This document shows positions 6,578 to 13,046 of a stretch of DNA of 13,046 nt, one piece after another. Numbering within the stretch: the stretch's first letter is position 1; the number at the start of each line of letters is the position of its first letter. The position numbers were made by a program, and so were the translations under genes. Source of the DNA: Cytophagales bacterium (GTDB lineage: Bacteria > Bacteroidota > Bacteroidia > Cytophagales > Cyclobacteriaceae). The stretch is taken from contig DNTA01000171.1 in assembly GCA_003500135.1 (NCBI GenBank), forward strand, positions 1-13,046, in the 5' to 3' direction. The notes under the pieces were generated by a model. It worked only from the letters and a program-made list of their open reading frames with translations. It was not told the DNA's origin and searched no databases.

Positions 6578-8701
6578 TTATAAAGTGTCTAATTGATTCT
6601 TTGTAGGGTCGGCGCTAAGTGTGATAAATATGCCGACGAAGTAAAACCTGTCGTAAACAGGCACAATGGGCGACGAGTTCATTTGTCCCTGGCCCGGATT
6701 TTCGTAAAACTGGCGCCCAAACACATTTTGCCGGCCGGTCACATTGCTCACTGAAGCATAAAAAATGATATTCTGACGGTACAGGTATGCCCAGTTCAGG
6801 TTCAGGCTTGCATATGGTTTTGTGAGCTGATCATTAAACCGGTTGTCTCCGGGCAAGTCGTAAGGACGGCCGCTGTTATACTGCCAGGTGCCTCCTATCT
6901 GGCTGCGAAGTGACGGTACAAAATGTTTGTAAACGACTGATAAATTGTGTTGTGCCACAAAACCGGGTTGTGCGGATACCGGATGGTTTCTTTCCAGTCT
7001 TTCTGCATCGATAAATGAATAGGAAATCCAGTAGTCCGCATTTTTAATGGTCTTTCTGTCGCGCCACCAAAGATCCAGCCCTCTCGCAAATCCATACCCA
7101 TCCTGGTTGGCTGCTGATTGCGCGTTCAAGAGCAGATCATCATACGACTTTTGATACAATTCAGCGCGAAACATTTGATCTCTGTTTTCCCACTGATAGC
7201 TCAAAATATAGTGTTGCGCACCGGAGAAATCGAGGTCCCGGAATTTAAGATAATCATTGGCCTGAAGCTTTTGATAATACTGACCGGTTGCAAAAGATAC
7301 ACGACTTGCTTTACTCAATTGGTAGGCCATGGAAAGTCTTGGCATAGCAAAACCGACGTTGGAAGGTCCAAAATATTCATGGCGGTAGCCGGCTACCAGG
7401 CCGAACTTTTTACTGACAGCCCAGGTGGCTTCTGCATATGCGGCGCCAATCGTTACCGGTGTACTCCTTTTCAAACCACTGGCTTGCTGATGCCAGCTGT
7501 ATCGTTGAAATTCGGTACCGAACTTCAAGGAAACCGATTCGCTTACTTCTCCTTCTACCACCATTTTGGCAAAGCCCGAATTTTCCTTTTCACTAAGGTC
7601 AAGCGAATCGACCTGAAGGTCGTCTTCATTGAAGGTAAATGATCCACCGGCACGATAGTTCCAGGTTTTGCCAATTGGTCCTTTGGCATTTACATTCACA
7701 TAATAATTCTGATTATATACTTGCTGAAGTGCTTTCTGTCCGTACTCATTTCGCTGGTAAATTCCCAGGTTATTGGTTTGATACGAACTGAAAATTCCGA
7801 GATGATGAGCATTTTCAAATTCGTGATTGACATGCAGCAAAAAACTACCCGAAGAGGGCTCTTTCTCCCAATCATGGTTAAGTGGTAAAATTGAAAAAAG
7901 CGGGGATAAATTGTAATAAGAACCCTCTGCATGAAAACTGGTGCGATCAATTTTCCGGCTGTGCCCGGCTTCCAGTCCTACCGCCATTATTGATAGGTTG
8001 GTTTCCGGAAATTCCGGCATATCTTCTGTTTTCAGCGCCAGTACCGACGAAAGTGCCTGTCCGTATTCTGCGCTGTATCCACCGCTGCTAAAGAATGTCC
8101 CTTTGAAAAGAAAAGGTGAATATCTTCCCCTCACACCAATATTCGGAGCTGAACTTCCATAAGGCCGCTGCACCAACATCCCATCGATAAACACGGCGGT
8201 TTCAGAAGCATCGCCACCCCGTACAAACAACCTGCCGCTTTCTCCATTCACTGTTGATCCTGGCAAAGTAGTTATGGCGCCATTGATATCCCCGAGAGCG
8301 CCGGCAGTCGAAACGATATCCATGGAGCTAAGGTGTGTCGATTTGCTTTCATCGCCCGCTTCGAAACTTGCCGCTGTAATCACGAGGTTGTCCAAATTAG
8401 AAACATCCTCCACCAAATGGATGCTCAACCTGTCAGTTTCAGATTTTTCGGCGATATGTATTTGTTGAGAACGATAACCGATATAACTGATTTCAAGGGT
8501 AACTGGCAGCGCCTCATCAGTTTTGAACGAAAAACTTCCGTTTTCATCGCTGCTTGCACCGTCATAGGAATTTTTCACAAGAATGTTCGCCCCCCAAATG
8601 GGCTCATTGTTGTGGTCAAGCACATTACCTGTTATGGTAAGCTGTGCAAAACCGGAGGCAGCTGCCAGGATGTTGAAAAGGAGTATCACAATTTTTTTCA
8701 T
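6578..8701 (-). CDS. TonB-dependent outer-membrane receptor with carboxypeptidase-regulatory-like N-domain
   Basis: A 707-residue outer-membrane protein. A signal peptide (MKKIVILLFNILAAASGFAQ) is followed by a carboxypeptidase-regulatory-like beta-sandwich at about 22-105 (LTITGNVLDHNNEPIWGANI ... ISYIGYRSQQI). A plug domain lies at about 115-225 (GAITTLPGSTVNGESGRLFVRGGDASETAVFIDGM in pieces, GGYSAEYGQALSSVL), then a 22-strand-type barrel rich in alternating aromatic residues. The last strand is RFYFVGIFITLS with a short polar tail. It is shorter than SusC-type receptors and has no SusD neighbour, so it is closer to the siderophore/cofactor type than to a polysaccharide-uptake type. The ligand cannot be read from sequence. 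It is the first gene of the receptor/TPR/kinase/regulator array, 18 bases before the TPR gene. A possible promoter lies about 45-75 bases upstream of its ATG. Confidence 0.93.
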   Translation of the reverse strand: MKKIVILLFNILAAASGFAQLTITGNVLDHNNEPIWGANILVKNSYDGASSDENGSFSFKTDEALPVTLEISYIGYRSQQIHIAEKSETDRLSIHLVEDVSNLDNLVITAASFEAGDESKSTHLSSMDIVSTAGALGDINGAITTLPGSTVNGESGRLFVRGGDASETAVFIDGMLVQRPYGSSAPNIGVRGRYSPFLFKGTFFSSGGYSAEYGQALSSVLALKTEDMPEFPETNLSIMAVGLEAGHSRKIDRTSFHAEGSYYNLSPLFSILPLNHDWEKEPSSGSFLLHVNHEFENAHHLGIFSSYQTNNLGIYQRNEYGQKALQQVYNQNYYVNVNAKGPIGKTWNYRAGGSFTFNEDDLQVDSLDLSEKENSGFAKMVVEGEVSESVSLKFGTEFQRYSWHQQASGLKRSTPVTIGAAYAEATWAVSKKFGLVAGYRHEYFGPSNVGFAMPRLSMAYQLSKASRVSFATGQYYQKLQANDYLKFRDLDFSGAQHYILSYQWENRDQMFRAELYQKSYDDLLLNAQSAANQDGYGFARGLDLWWRDRKTIKNADYWISYSFIDAERLERNHPVSAQPGFVAQHNLSVVYKHFVPSLRSQIGGTWQYNSGRPYDLPGDNRFNDQLTKPYASLNLNWAYLYRQNIIFYASVSNVTGRQNVFGRQFYENPGQGQMNSSPIVPVYDRFYFVGIFITLSADPTKNQLDTL

Positions 8702-8744
8702 AGTCTCGATGTTTGACTATGCTAAATTGTGGGCTTGTATCGAC

Positions 8745-8774
8745 TAAAAATAATTAATGAAGACGGGCAGTAAA
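8745..8774 (-). promoter_or_regulatory. Possible Bacteroidota-type promoter for the receptor operon
   Basis: On the - strand, TATTTTTA (8745-8752) matches the Bacteroidota -7 consensus TAnnTTTG at 7 of 8 positions. TTTA (8771-8774), 18 bases upstream, resembles the -33 TTTG element. The position, 43 bases or more before the receptor ATG, is sensible. The match is weak in AT-rich sequence and may be chance. Confidence 0.25.
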
Positions 8775-8814
8775 TTGTAGTGGACGAATCGTGAATAAGC
8801 CGGATGAACCGGGA

Positions 8815-9537
8815 TCATGCCTGCTCAATCAGAGGGCTTTCTGCCAAAGGGTTCTTCCCATTCCAACTTCCTGTGCTACGGTAAGGATGAAAGCGGGCGA
8901 ATAACTCTTCCTTGTACCAACCCAACTCACGCGTTTTTTGAACCACTTTTTTGTGATACTCACTTTTGTAAGCATAAGCTTTCATGCTTTCGGCATTGCG
9001 CCAAACGCTAAAGGTAGCTTGCTGTACTATGGGCAACTCACCTATGCCAATGGTAAATATTTTTCCATCCTTATCGTGCACTGACCGGCTGACCGGCGGT
9101 ACAAATCGCCAAAATCGCCATAAGTATTTCGTATGAATAGTAGCTCGCGTGATCACGCAAACAGGTTGATCAGGTTTGAAATCAATAGTTTCTTCAAAGG
9201 GCTGCTGACCTTCCCAATAACCGTGCGATTGAAAACTGCGCATATAAATGGTCCACTGCTCCGAGCTCTTTTGTACCAGTTCTGCATAGTGCTCATTTTC
9301 AGCAAAGAACTTTTCTGCTGCCGATTCATTTTGCCATACCATCAGTAAGCCATATGCGCCAAAGTTAGGCCAGATGGAAAAACCTCTTGCACCGCCACTT
9401 CCCAACATTTTATAAAAAGAAACGCCCGGTACCGAAGAAAGAAATTCATGGGCGAGACCCATTTGCTTAAAGGCCCACCAGCGGGACGAAGCTTTTCCGT
9501 AGTTGAAAAATGTGATGGTAGCTATTGACGATTGCAT
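8815..9537 (-). CDS. Spheroidene monooxygenase (CrtA)-like protein
   Basis: A 240-residue protein resembling CrtA, the spheroidene monooxygenase that adds keto groups to acyclic carotenoids in purple bacteria. The match, from memory, rests on the N-terminal half: FNYGKASSRWWAFKQMGLAH (12-30), the Gly-rich KMLGSGGARGFSIWPNFGAYG (43-63 in pieces), then LLMVW. The two halves look like related alpha/beta-barrel modules: residues 71-114 end GYWEGQQPF and 183-231 end GSWNGKNPL. The ATG at 9537 is preferred; extension to 9546 would need a TTG start. No other carotenoid gene is in the window, so the substrate here may differ from spheroidene. The gene stands alone, 113 bases upstream of the receptor gene and divergent from the SIMPL gene. 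The family is fairly sure, the reaction is not, hence no gene symbol. Confidence 0.78.
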   Translation of the reverse strand: MQSSIATITFFNYGKASSRWWAFKQMGLAHEFLSSVPGVSFYKMLGSGGARGFSIWPNFGAYGLLMVWQNESAAEKFFAENEHYAELVQKSSEQWTIYMRSFQSHGYWEGQQPFEETIDFKPDQPVCVITRATIHTKYLWRFWRFVPPVSRSVHDKDGKIFTIGIGELPIVQQATFSVWRNAESMKAYAYKSEYHKKVVQKTRELGWYKEELFARFHPYRSTGSWNGKNPLAESPLIEQA

Positions 9538-9635
9538 ATCAAACAAACCAATCTATTAATAAAAAGTTAGAGTCCCGATATTTATATTTCGTACACCCTG
9601 ACACATTTAAATTTAATATACGTTTGAATTGTATT

Positions 9636-9650
9636 GGCACGAATTGTGCC
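9636..9650. repeat. Small inverted repeat in the divergent intergenic region
   Basis: GGCAC-GAATT-GTGCC is a perfect 5-bp inverted repeat with a 5-base spacer. It lies 36 bases before the SIMPL start and about 100 bases before the crtA-like start. The heptamer GAATTGT also occurs twice, at 9626-9632 and 9641-9647. It has the shape of a small operator, but no regulator can be named and chance is possible. Confidence 0.35.
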
Positions 9651-9685
9651 GTAATCCAACCATTGAAACTGAAAATACCAATTCG

Positions 9686-10405
9686 ATGAAACATTTAATT
9701 TTTACTATCCCTTTGTTATTGGCGATGTCAACGGCCATTGCCCAGCAAAATCGAGATGCCTCTGAATCGACGCTTTCCGTTACTGGAGAGGCGAACGACG
9801 AATTTTTACCGGACCGGGTAAAAGTATTTTTTACCCTGAGTAGCAAATATAAACTCTACAACGAAGCTTTAAAGGGTATCAATGCCAAGGCCGATCGTAT
9901 GGTGGAAGTGCTCGAAAAGAATGGGTTTAAAAAAGAAGAGGTGGAGACACAGCATTTTAGCATTCAGGAAAACAAAAAATACGAGCAAGGTAAGACCTAC
10001 AGCGATGGCTTTCGGGCCACACAACAACTTTTTGTGGAAATGGATGCCAATAAAGATCACATTATTCAACTGATACAGGCGGCGGCAGATAGTGATTCAA
10101 AACCTGAAGTTAGCTTTATGTTTTTCTTCTCTCCTGAAAAAAGTAAGGAGATAGAAAAAATATTGATGCAACGCTCGGTGGAGGATGCCAAAAAAAGAGC
10201 CACCTGGTTGTGTGAGGCCGCGCAAATGAATTTGGGAAGCATTTTAAAAATGAGTTATGGCAGTGCATCCAATGAACCAAGGCCAATGGAAAACAGAACA
10301 TATATGAAGGCACAATCAGAAGTGGGCAGTCATGATTACGGCGGATTTAACTTTAATAAAATAAAGTGTTCCGAACAGGTCCATATAACCTGGAGTATCC
10401 GATAG
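9686..10405 (+). CDS. SIMPL (DUF541) domain periplasmic protein
   Basis: A 239-residue exported protein with a clear signal peptide (MKHLIFTIPLLLAMSTAIAQ). The start at 9686 is chosen because it puts this signal at the N-terminus; an upstream TTG at 9629 would hide it. The mature part is a SIMPL/DUF541 domain. It shows the opening strand LSVTGEANDEFLPDRVKVFF, the helix EALKGINAKADRMVEVLEKNG, the strand pattern VETQHFSIQENKKYEQG ... GFRATQQLFVEM, and a late helix with VEDAKKRATWLCEAAQMNLG. Members act in the envelope or bind protein partners and some protect against oxidative stress, but the molecular role is not settled. The gene ends in TAG followed at once by a good terminator hairpin, so it is probably a single-gene transcript and this TAG is a true stop. 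Confidence 0.9.
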   Translation: MKHLIFTIPLLLAMSTAIAQQNRDASESTLSVTGEANDEFLPDRVKVFFTLSSKYKLYNEALKGINAKADRMVEVLEKNGFKKEEVETQHFSIQENKKYEQGKTYSDGFRATQQLFVEMDANKDHIIQLIQAAADSDSKPEVSFMFFFSPEKSKEIEKILMQRSVEDAKKRATWLCEAAQMNLGSILKMSYGSASNEPRPMENRTYMKAQSEVGSHDYGGFNFNKIKCSEQVHITWSIR

Positions 10406-10411
10406 AAAAAC

Positions 10412-10435
10412 AAATGCCCGCAAAGGGCATTTTTT
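10412..10435. terminator. Bidirectional Rho-independent terminator
   Basis: AAATGCCC pairs with GGGCATTT around the loop GCAAA, followed on the + strand by further T residues. On the - strand the stem is followed by TTTGTTTTTCT, giving a T-rich tail in that direction too. It begins 7 bases after the SIMPL stop codon. The stop codon of the convergent YCII-type gene lies at its other edge, so one element probably serves both genes. Confidence 0.8.
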
Positions 10436-10691
10436 ATGCCACATTCCACTCTTTGAGGTACCTGGTATGCAATAAACGCCCTTTGATAAAAGGGTCGTCA
10501 TTTACCAGCTTTTGAGCCTCGTATTTATCATTGGTTTTGAATATGGTCATCCCACCAGAATGATCGCTAAACGGACCTCCCATGTAACGGCCCAGTTGCT
10601 ACGGCTTCCAGTATTTGGTATGCGAAGGTGCGGTTTGAGCTATGTCTTCCGGTTGATCTTTCATGAAATAGAAGAAAGCAAAATACTTCAT
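10434..10691 (-). pseudogene. YCII-domain gene with an internal TAG
   Basis: An 85-codon reading frame from ATG at 10689-10691 to TAA at 10434-10436, broken only by TAG at 10599-10601 (codon 31). On both sides the YCII fold is intact. The N-part is MKYFAFFYFMKDQPED and SHTKYWKP, containing the family His24. After the stop come GRYMGGPFSDHSGGMTIF with Asp43, then YEAQKLVNDDPFIKGRLL and LKEWNVA. YCII proteins are small cytosolic proteins with a His-Asp pair of mostly unknown substrate. In relatives I recall a Leu near the TAG position, so TTG to TAG is possible. The frame is closed by the shared terminator and lies 89 bases downstream of the co-oriented DHFR-like gene. The cause is probably a recent nonsense mutation or base error; a restart after the TAG would lack the first strand and His24. 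Confidence 0.75.
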
Positions 10692-10780
10692 GACCTAGTT
10701 TTTTGGTTTATAAGTTTAGGCCCCAATATATTTAATTTTCGGGTGTCAAAAAATGTAATGGGAACGTATTGAGAGAAAAA

Positions 10781-11302
10781 TCATGTCTTTAATTCAAAGC
10801 GGACTTCAACTACACCGTTGGAGTAAATTTCATGCTGTTTTAACTGAAGTGGCACTTCGTATTCTGAACCAAAAAGAGGGATCCCGTCACCTATGAATAT
10901 AGGCATCATAAAAAGTATCACTTCATCGATGAGGTCATTTTGAAGCATGAGTAGATTGGTTTGACTCCCACCAACCAGCCAGATATCTTTTTTGGGATTT
11001 CGCTTCAAGGATTTAACAAATCCCGGAATATCATCGGATATGAAACTCACATTATCATTTTCTTCCATACGCTCTCGATGAGTGATCACATAGTTTTTGG
11101 TATCCGGATAAGGGAACGGCCCGTCGAATGTTTCAATTTGACGATACGTATTATGTCCCATGATCGTACTTTCCACACTTTCATAAAATGCAGCATACCC
11201 AAAGTCTTCCTTATCGGGGTTTGGTATTTGTTCCAGCCACGAAACACCCCCGTCTTTTTTAGCGATATAACCATCTGCGCTTATCGCACTATATAAAATC
11301 AT
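10781..11302 (-). CDS. RibD C-terminal/DHFR-like reductase
   Basis: A 173-residue stand-alone protein of the dihydrofolate reductase superfamily, RibD-C branch. The start ATG at 11302 gives MILYSAISADGYIAKKDGG, the usual first strand and loop; ATGs at 11314 and further upstream add residues with no counterpart that I know in the family. Visible motifs are SADGYIA (8-14), VSWL (20-23), MGHNTY (48-53, the GRxTY-like nucleotide-site helix), DIWLVGGSQTN (106-116, diglycine binding NADPH) and PIFIGDGIPLF (134-144). Such solo proteins bind NADPH and reduce pterin- or riboflavin-like compounds, but most are uncharacterised. It is not likely to be the main folA enzyme, because the folate-site pattern differs. 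It is divergent from the FKBP lipoprotein gene and upstream of the broken YCII gene. Confidence 0.9.
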   Translation of the reverse strand: MILYSAISADGYIAKKDGGVSWLEQIPNPDKEDFGYAAFYESVESTIMGHNTYRQIETFDGPFPYPDTKNYVITHRERMEENDNVSFISDDIPGFVKSLKRNPKKDIWLVGGSQTNLLMLQNDLIDEVILFMMPIFIGDGIPLFGSEYEVPLQLKQHEIYSNGVVEVRFELKT

Positions 11303-11404
11303 TTTTCCGGCCATTGCGATAAAATTGAGTTCAAAATCAGCACGTAGTTCCAACCATTTCCGGTGGATTATGTGTCTTTGATTAAAAGTATAAAACTAAC
11401 AAAA

Positions 11405-12358
11405 ATGAAGCGCATAATCGTACAAACAGCAGTAGTGATGTTGTTCGGCATTTTCATGACGGCTTGCCTCGAAAATGAAACCGAACTTGAAAAACAAATG
11501 AAGCAGGACGATAAAAGGGTACTGGCTTATTTAAATGACAATAACATTGAAGCCGATCGTCATAGCGCCGGAATGTATTACGAATCTATTAATACCAATG
11601 CATCGGGCACGGCAGTTTTGGAAGAGTCTGTAGTATCGTTTTTCTATCATATTTCTACCATGCAAAACGGGGGATATACCGAAATGACACTTGATTCTTT
11701 AAACCCACAATTGTACTACCACGAGTACAATTATAGTTTGCCAAATGCCATGTTTTACGGTATGGACATGATGCGTTCAGGTGAAAAATATCGGTTTTAC
11801 ATACCATCCTATCTTGCCTACAATAGTTTTGGTGATCCCGAATTTTTCCCATCTCATACCAATTTTGTGTTGGAAATAGAAATATTGGATATTCAGTCTC
11901 TTGATGAGCGAAATGCTTTAGAGCTTACTCAGATTGAGCAAAAGATGCAGCAAAATGAATGGACAGGTGCAGAGACAACCGATTCAGGGCTTCGCTTTTT
12001 ATTAACCGAACAAGGAAGTGGTGATGAGGTACAGGCCAACAGTACATTTAAGATGCATTATGCCAGGAAGTATTTAGACGGCACATTAATTGAAGCAACA
12101 GAATCGGATAGTCCGGTAACCATCCGAATGGGCTATGACAATTTGGTTCCCGGACTGGAAGAAGGTGTTTTGAAAATGCAGGAAGGCGATAAAGCGATAC
12201 TGGTAATGGCATCGGAGTTAGCTTTTGGTACAGGCGTACAGGTGCTTCCAGCTGCATTGCGTGAACCGCTTATTGATGAAGGTTGGCTGTATCCCTGGCA
12301 TGTGATAGAACCTTTTTCCCCGGTAATTTATGAAGTAGAAATTGTGGAAGTATTGTAA
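11405..12358 (+). CDS. FKBP-type peptidyl-prolyl isomerase lipoprotein with two FKBP-like domains
   Basis: A 317-residue lipoprotein. The start at 11405 gives the signal MKRIIVQTAVVMLFGIFMTAC with Cys21 as lipidation site; the ATG at 11363 would bury it. After a charged linker (about 22-50) come two FKBP-like regions. The first, about 53-160, is divergent: SFFYHISTM, GMDMMRSGEKYRFYIPSYLAYNSFG, then FVLEIEILDI. The second, about 190-317, is closer to the family: FKMHYARKYLDGTLIEAT, the NLVPGLEEGVLKMQEGDKA block near 246-264, MASELAFGTG (268-277), then a final YEVEIVEVL strand. The usual short 80s loop (around GGVIPPN) is replaced by a longer insertion at about 278-303. FKBPs speed cis-trans isomerisation at proline and help fold envelope proteins. 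Whether the divergent first domain is active is unclear. A strong inverted repeat follows the TAA stop. Confidence 0.9.
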   Translation: MKRIIVQTAVVMLFGIFMTACLENETELEKQMKQDDKRVLAYLNDNNIEADRHSAGMYYESINTNASGTAVLEESVVSFFYHISTMQNGGYTEMTLDSLNPQLYYHEYNYSLPNAMFYGMDMMRSGEKYRFYIPSYLAYNSFGDPEFFPSHTNFVLEIEILDIQSLDERNALELTQIEQKMQQNEWTGAETTDSGLRFLLTEQGSGDEVQANSTFKMHYARKYLDGTLIEATESDSPVTIRMGYDNLVPGLEEGVLKMQEGDKAILVMASELAFGTGVQVLPAALREPLIDEGWLYPWHVIEPFSPVIYEVEIVEVL

Positions 12359-12364
12359 ATGAAC

Positions 12365-12406
12365 ATCCCACCTTTCGATATTCCCAGTGCATTCGAAAGG
12401 TGGGAT
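12365..12406. terminator. Strong inverted repeat between convergent genes
   Basis: A perfect 14-bp inverted repeat: ATCCCACCTTTCGA (12365-12378) and TCGAAAGGTGGGAT (12393-12406), around a 14-base loop. It starts 7 bases after the FKBP stop and ends 17 bases before the stop of the convergent secreted-protein gene, so its position fits a shared terminator. Neither side has a strong T-run (TATTCTTATC on +, GTTCATTTAC on -). It may act as an RNA-stabilising 3' stem or with help from Rho. Confidence 0.65.
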
Positions 12407-12422
12407 TATTCTTATCAATTTA

Positions 12423-12899
12423 TCAACTTAACTGGTTTTGGATCCAGGGTTTTAGTTTGTTCTTTTTTCTTAGTTTAAGCAGCTTTTCCACATCTTTATC
12501 CTTTTTCACCTCAAATTTCTCGTAGTAATCGAGTATGCCATTTGTGGCGTTTAGGTTTTTATCAATCTTTTTACCTTCCGGATGCTGAAGCTCATATTCA
12601 ATCCAGCTTCCGATAAACAGTAGTAAAAAATCGGCATTTTCATCTGCCAGTGGCATTACATACCCCTGAAGCTCCACCGTAACACTTGGTGAGCCCTCAG
12701 CCCAAGCCAGCACAAAGGCATTGGCTTTTTTCCTTTCGGGGTGGTCAAGCGGATTTTCTTTTAACCAGCCGATGGCTTTCAATACATCGTCAGTATGTGC
12801 CTCGAAATCTTCCGCTTGTTTGTAATCGGGAATTTCAAATGATTGTGCCTGGCCTAAAAAAGGAAGGCAGAAGAGCGCTAAGTACACTAACCTTTTCAT
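12423..12899 (-). CDS. Secreted protein of unknown function
   Basis: A 158-residue protein that I do not recognise. It has a clear signal peptide (MKRLVYLALFCLPFLGQAQ, cleavage near residue 19) and no lipobox, so it is probably periplasmic or secreted. The mature part looks mainly helical. It starts with acidic sequence (YKQAEDFEAHTDDVLKAIGW), then FVLAWAEGSPSVTVELQGY, DFLLLFIGSWIEYEL, and a lysine-rich C-terminal third ending KLLKLRKKNKLKPWIQNQLS. There are no cysteines after the signal and no catalytic motif that I can name. ATG at 12899 is the only start that keeps the signal. It is convergent with the FKBP gene and shares the strong inverted repeat at its 3' end. The coding call is firm because of the signal peptide and length; any function would be a guess. 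Confidence 0.8.
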   Translation of the reverse strand: MKRLVYLALFCLPFLGQAQSFEIPDYKQAEDFEAHTDDVLKAIGWLKENPLDHPERKKANAFVLAWAEGSPSVTVELQGYVMPLADENADFLLLFIGSWIEYELQHPEGKKIDKNLNATNGILDYYEKFEVKKDKDVEKLLKLRKKNKLKPWIQNQLS

Positions 12900-13046
12900 A
12901 ATACTTCAAATTTTTGTTTAACCTGGATCATGCATTAGGATTCGTCATGAAAGCCCAAAATGCAATAAGATCAAGTGTTTAGGGTTATTTTGGCACGGAG
13001 GCGTGGTTAACCATCACGGTGAGTACCAAAATGTTCATAAATGCTT

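Noticed and set aside
7118..7642. A 174-codon open frame on the + strand inside the receptor gene
   Set aside because: It lies wholly antisense to a well-supported beta-barrel coding region, and its product shows no domain, signal peptide or plausible composition.
6578..8701. SusC/SusD-type polysaccharide utilisation locus
   Set aside because: The receptor is about 700 residues rather than about 1000, there is no SusD-like lipoprotein, and no glycoside hydrolase is adjacent to it.
3495..10691. UAG reassigned to an amino acid in this organism
   Set aside because: The LytTR response regulator ends at TAG exactly where its domain ends, and the SIMPL gene ends at TAG with a terminator starting 7 bases later. 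Neither broken gene needs a special residue at its TAG, since Trp and Leu substitutions explain them.
12900..13046. The window end: short frames on both strands, the palindrome TGGTTAACCA (13004-13013) and a 7-bp inverted repeat (12987-12993 with 13026-13032)
   Set aside because: No frame is long enough to support a gene, and the two candidate C-terminal tails on the - strand cannot be told apart without sequence beyond the edge. The palindromes are short enough to be chance.

Overview
The window reads as a chromosomal segment of a Bacteroidota bacterium, most likely a Cytophagales-type marine or soil lineage. The signs are A-rich leaders with no clear Shine-Dalgarno sequences, a short TonB-dependent receptor with an N-terminal carboxypeptidase-regulatory-like domain, LytS/LytR-type signalling, lipoprotein signals, and small solo YCII and STAS-like proteins. 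Base composition looks moderate and even. I see no insertion sequence, integrase, phage gene, CRISPR array, tRNA or rRNA. The lineage call is inference from protein style, not from a search.

Layout. (1) Positions 72-3436, + strand: a probable operon of two aldo/keto reductases from different subfamilies and an ADP-ribosylglycohydrolase-like lipoprotein. (2) Positions 3495-3908, - strand: a small STAS/SpoIIAA-like gene interrupted by one in-frame TAG. (3) Positions 4041-8701, - strand: four genes transcribed in the order TonB-dependent receptor, periplasmic TPR protein, LytS-type histidine kinase, LytTR response regulator. The kinase and regulator overlap by 4 bases, and a terminator-like hairpin sits between the TPR gene and the kinase gene. 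(4) Positions 8815-9537, - strand: a spheroidene monooxygenase (CrtA)-like protein. It is divergent from a SIMPL-domain periplasmic protein at 9686-10405, + strand. (5) Positions 10434-10691, - strand: a YCII-domain gene that is also interrupted by one in-frame TAG, downstream of a RibD-C/DHFR-like reductase at 10781-11302. (6) Positions 11405-12358, + strand: a lipoprotein with two FKBP-like domains, convergent with an unrecognised secreted protein at 12423-12899, with a perfect 14-bp inverted repeat between them.

How the genes may work together. The receptor/TPR/kinase/regulator array is the clearest functional unit: an outer-membrane uptake or sensing component, a periplasmic partner and a two-component pair that may control it. 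The AKR/AKR/ADP-ribosylglycohydrolase group suggests carbonyl or sugar metabolism coupled to an envelope hydrolase, but no substrate can be read from sequence. The remaining genes are envelope housekeeping or small enzymes.

I found no clearly new system. The most unusual pattern is that two unrelated short genes each look intact except for one amber codon, while two other genes here (the response regulator and the SIMPL protein) use TAG as a real stop. Recent nonsense mutations or base-call errors are therefore more likely than a changed genetic code.
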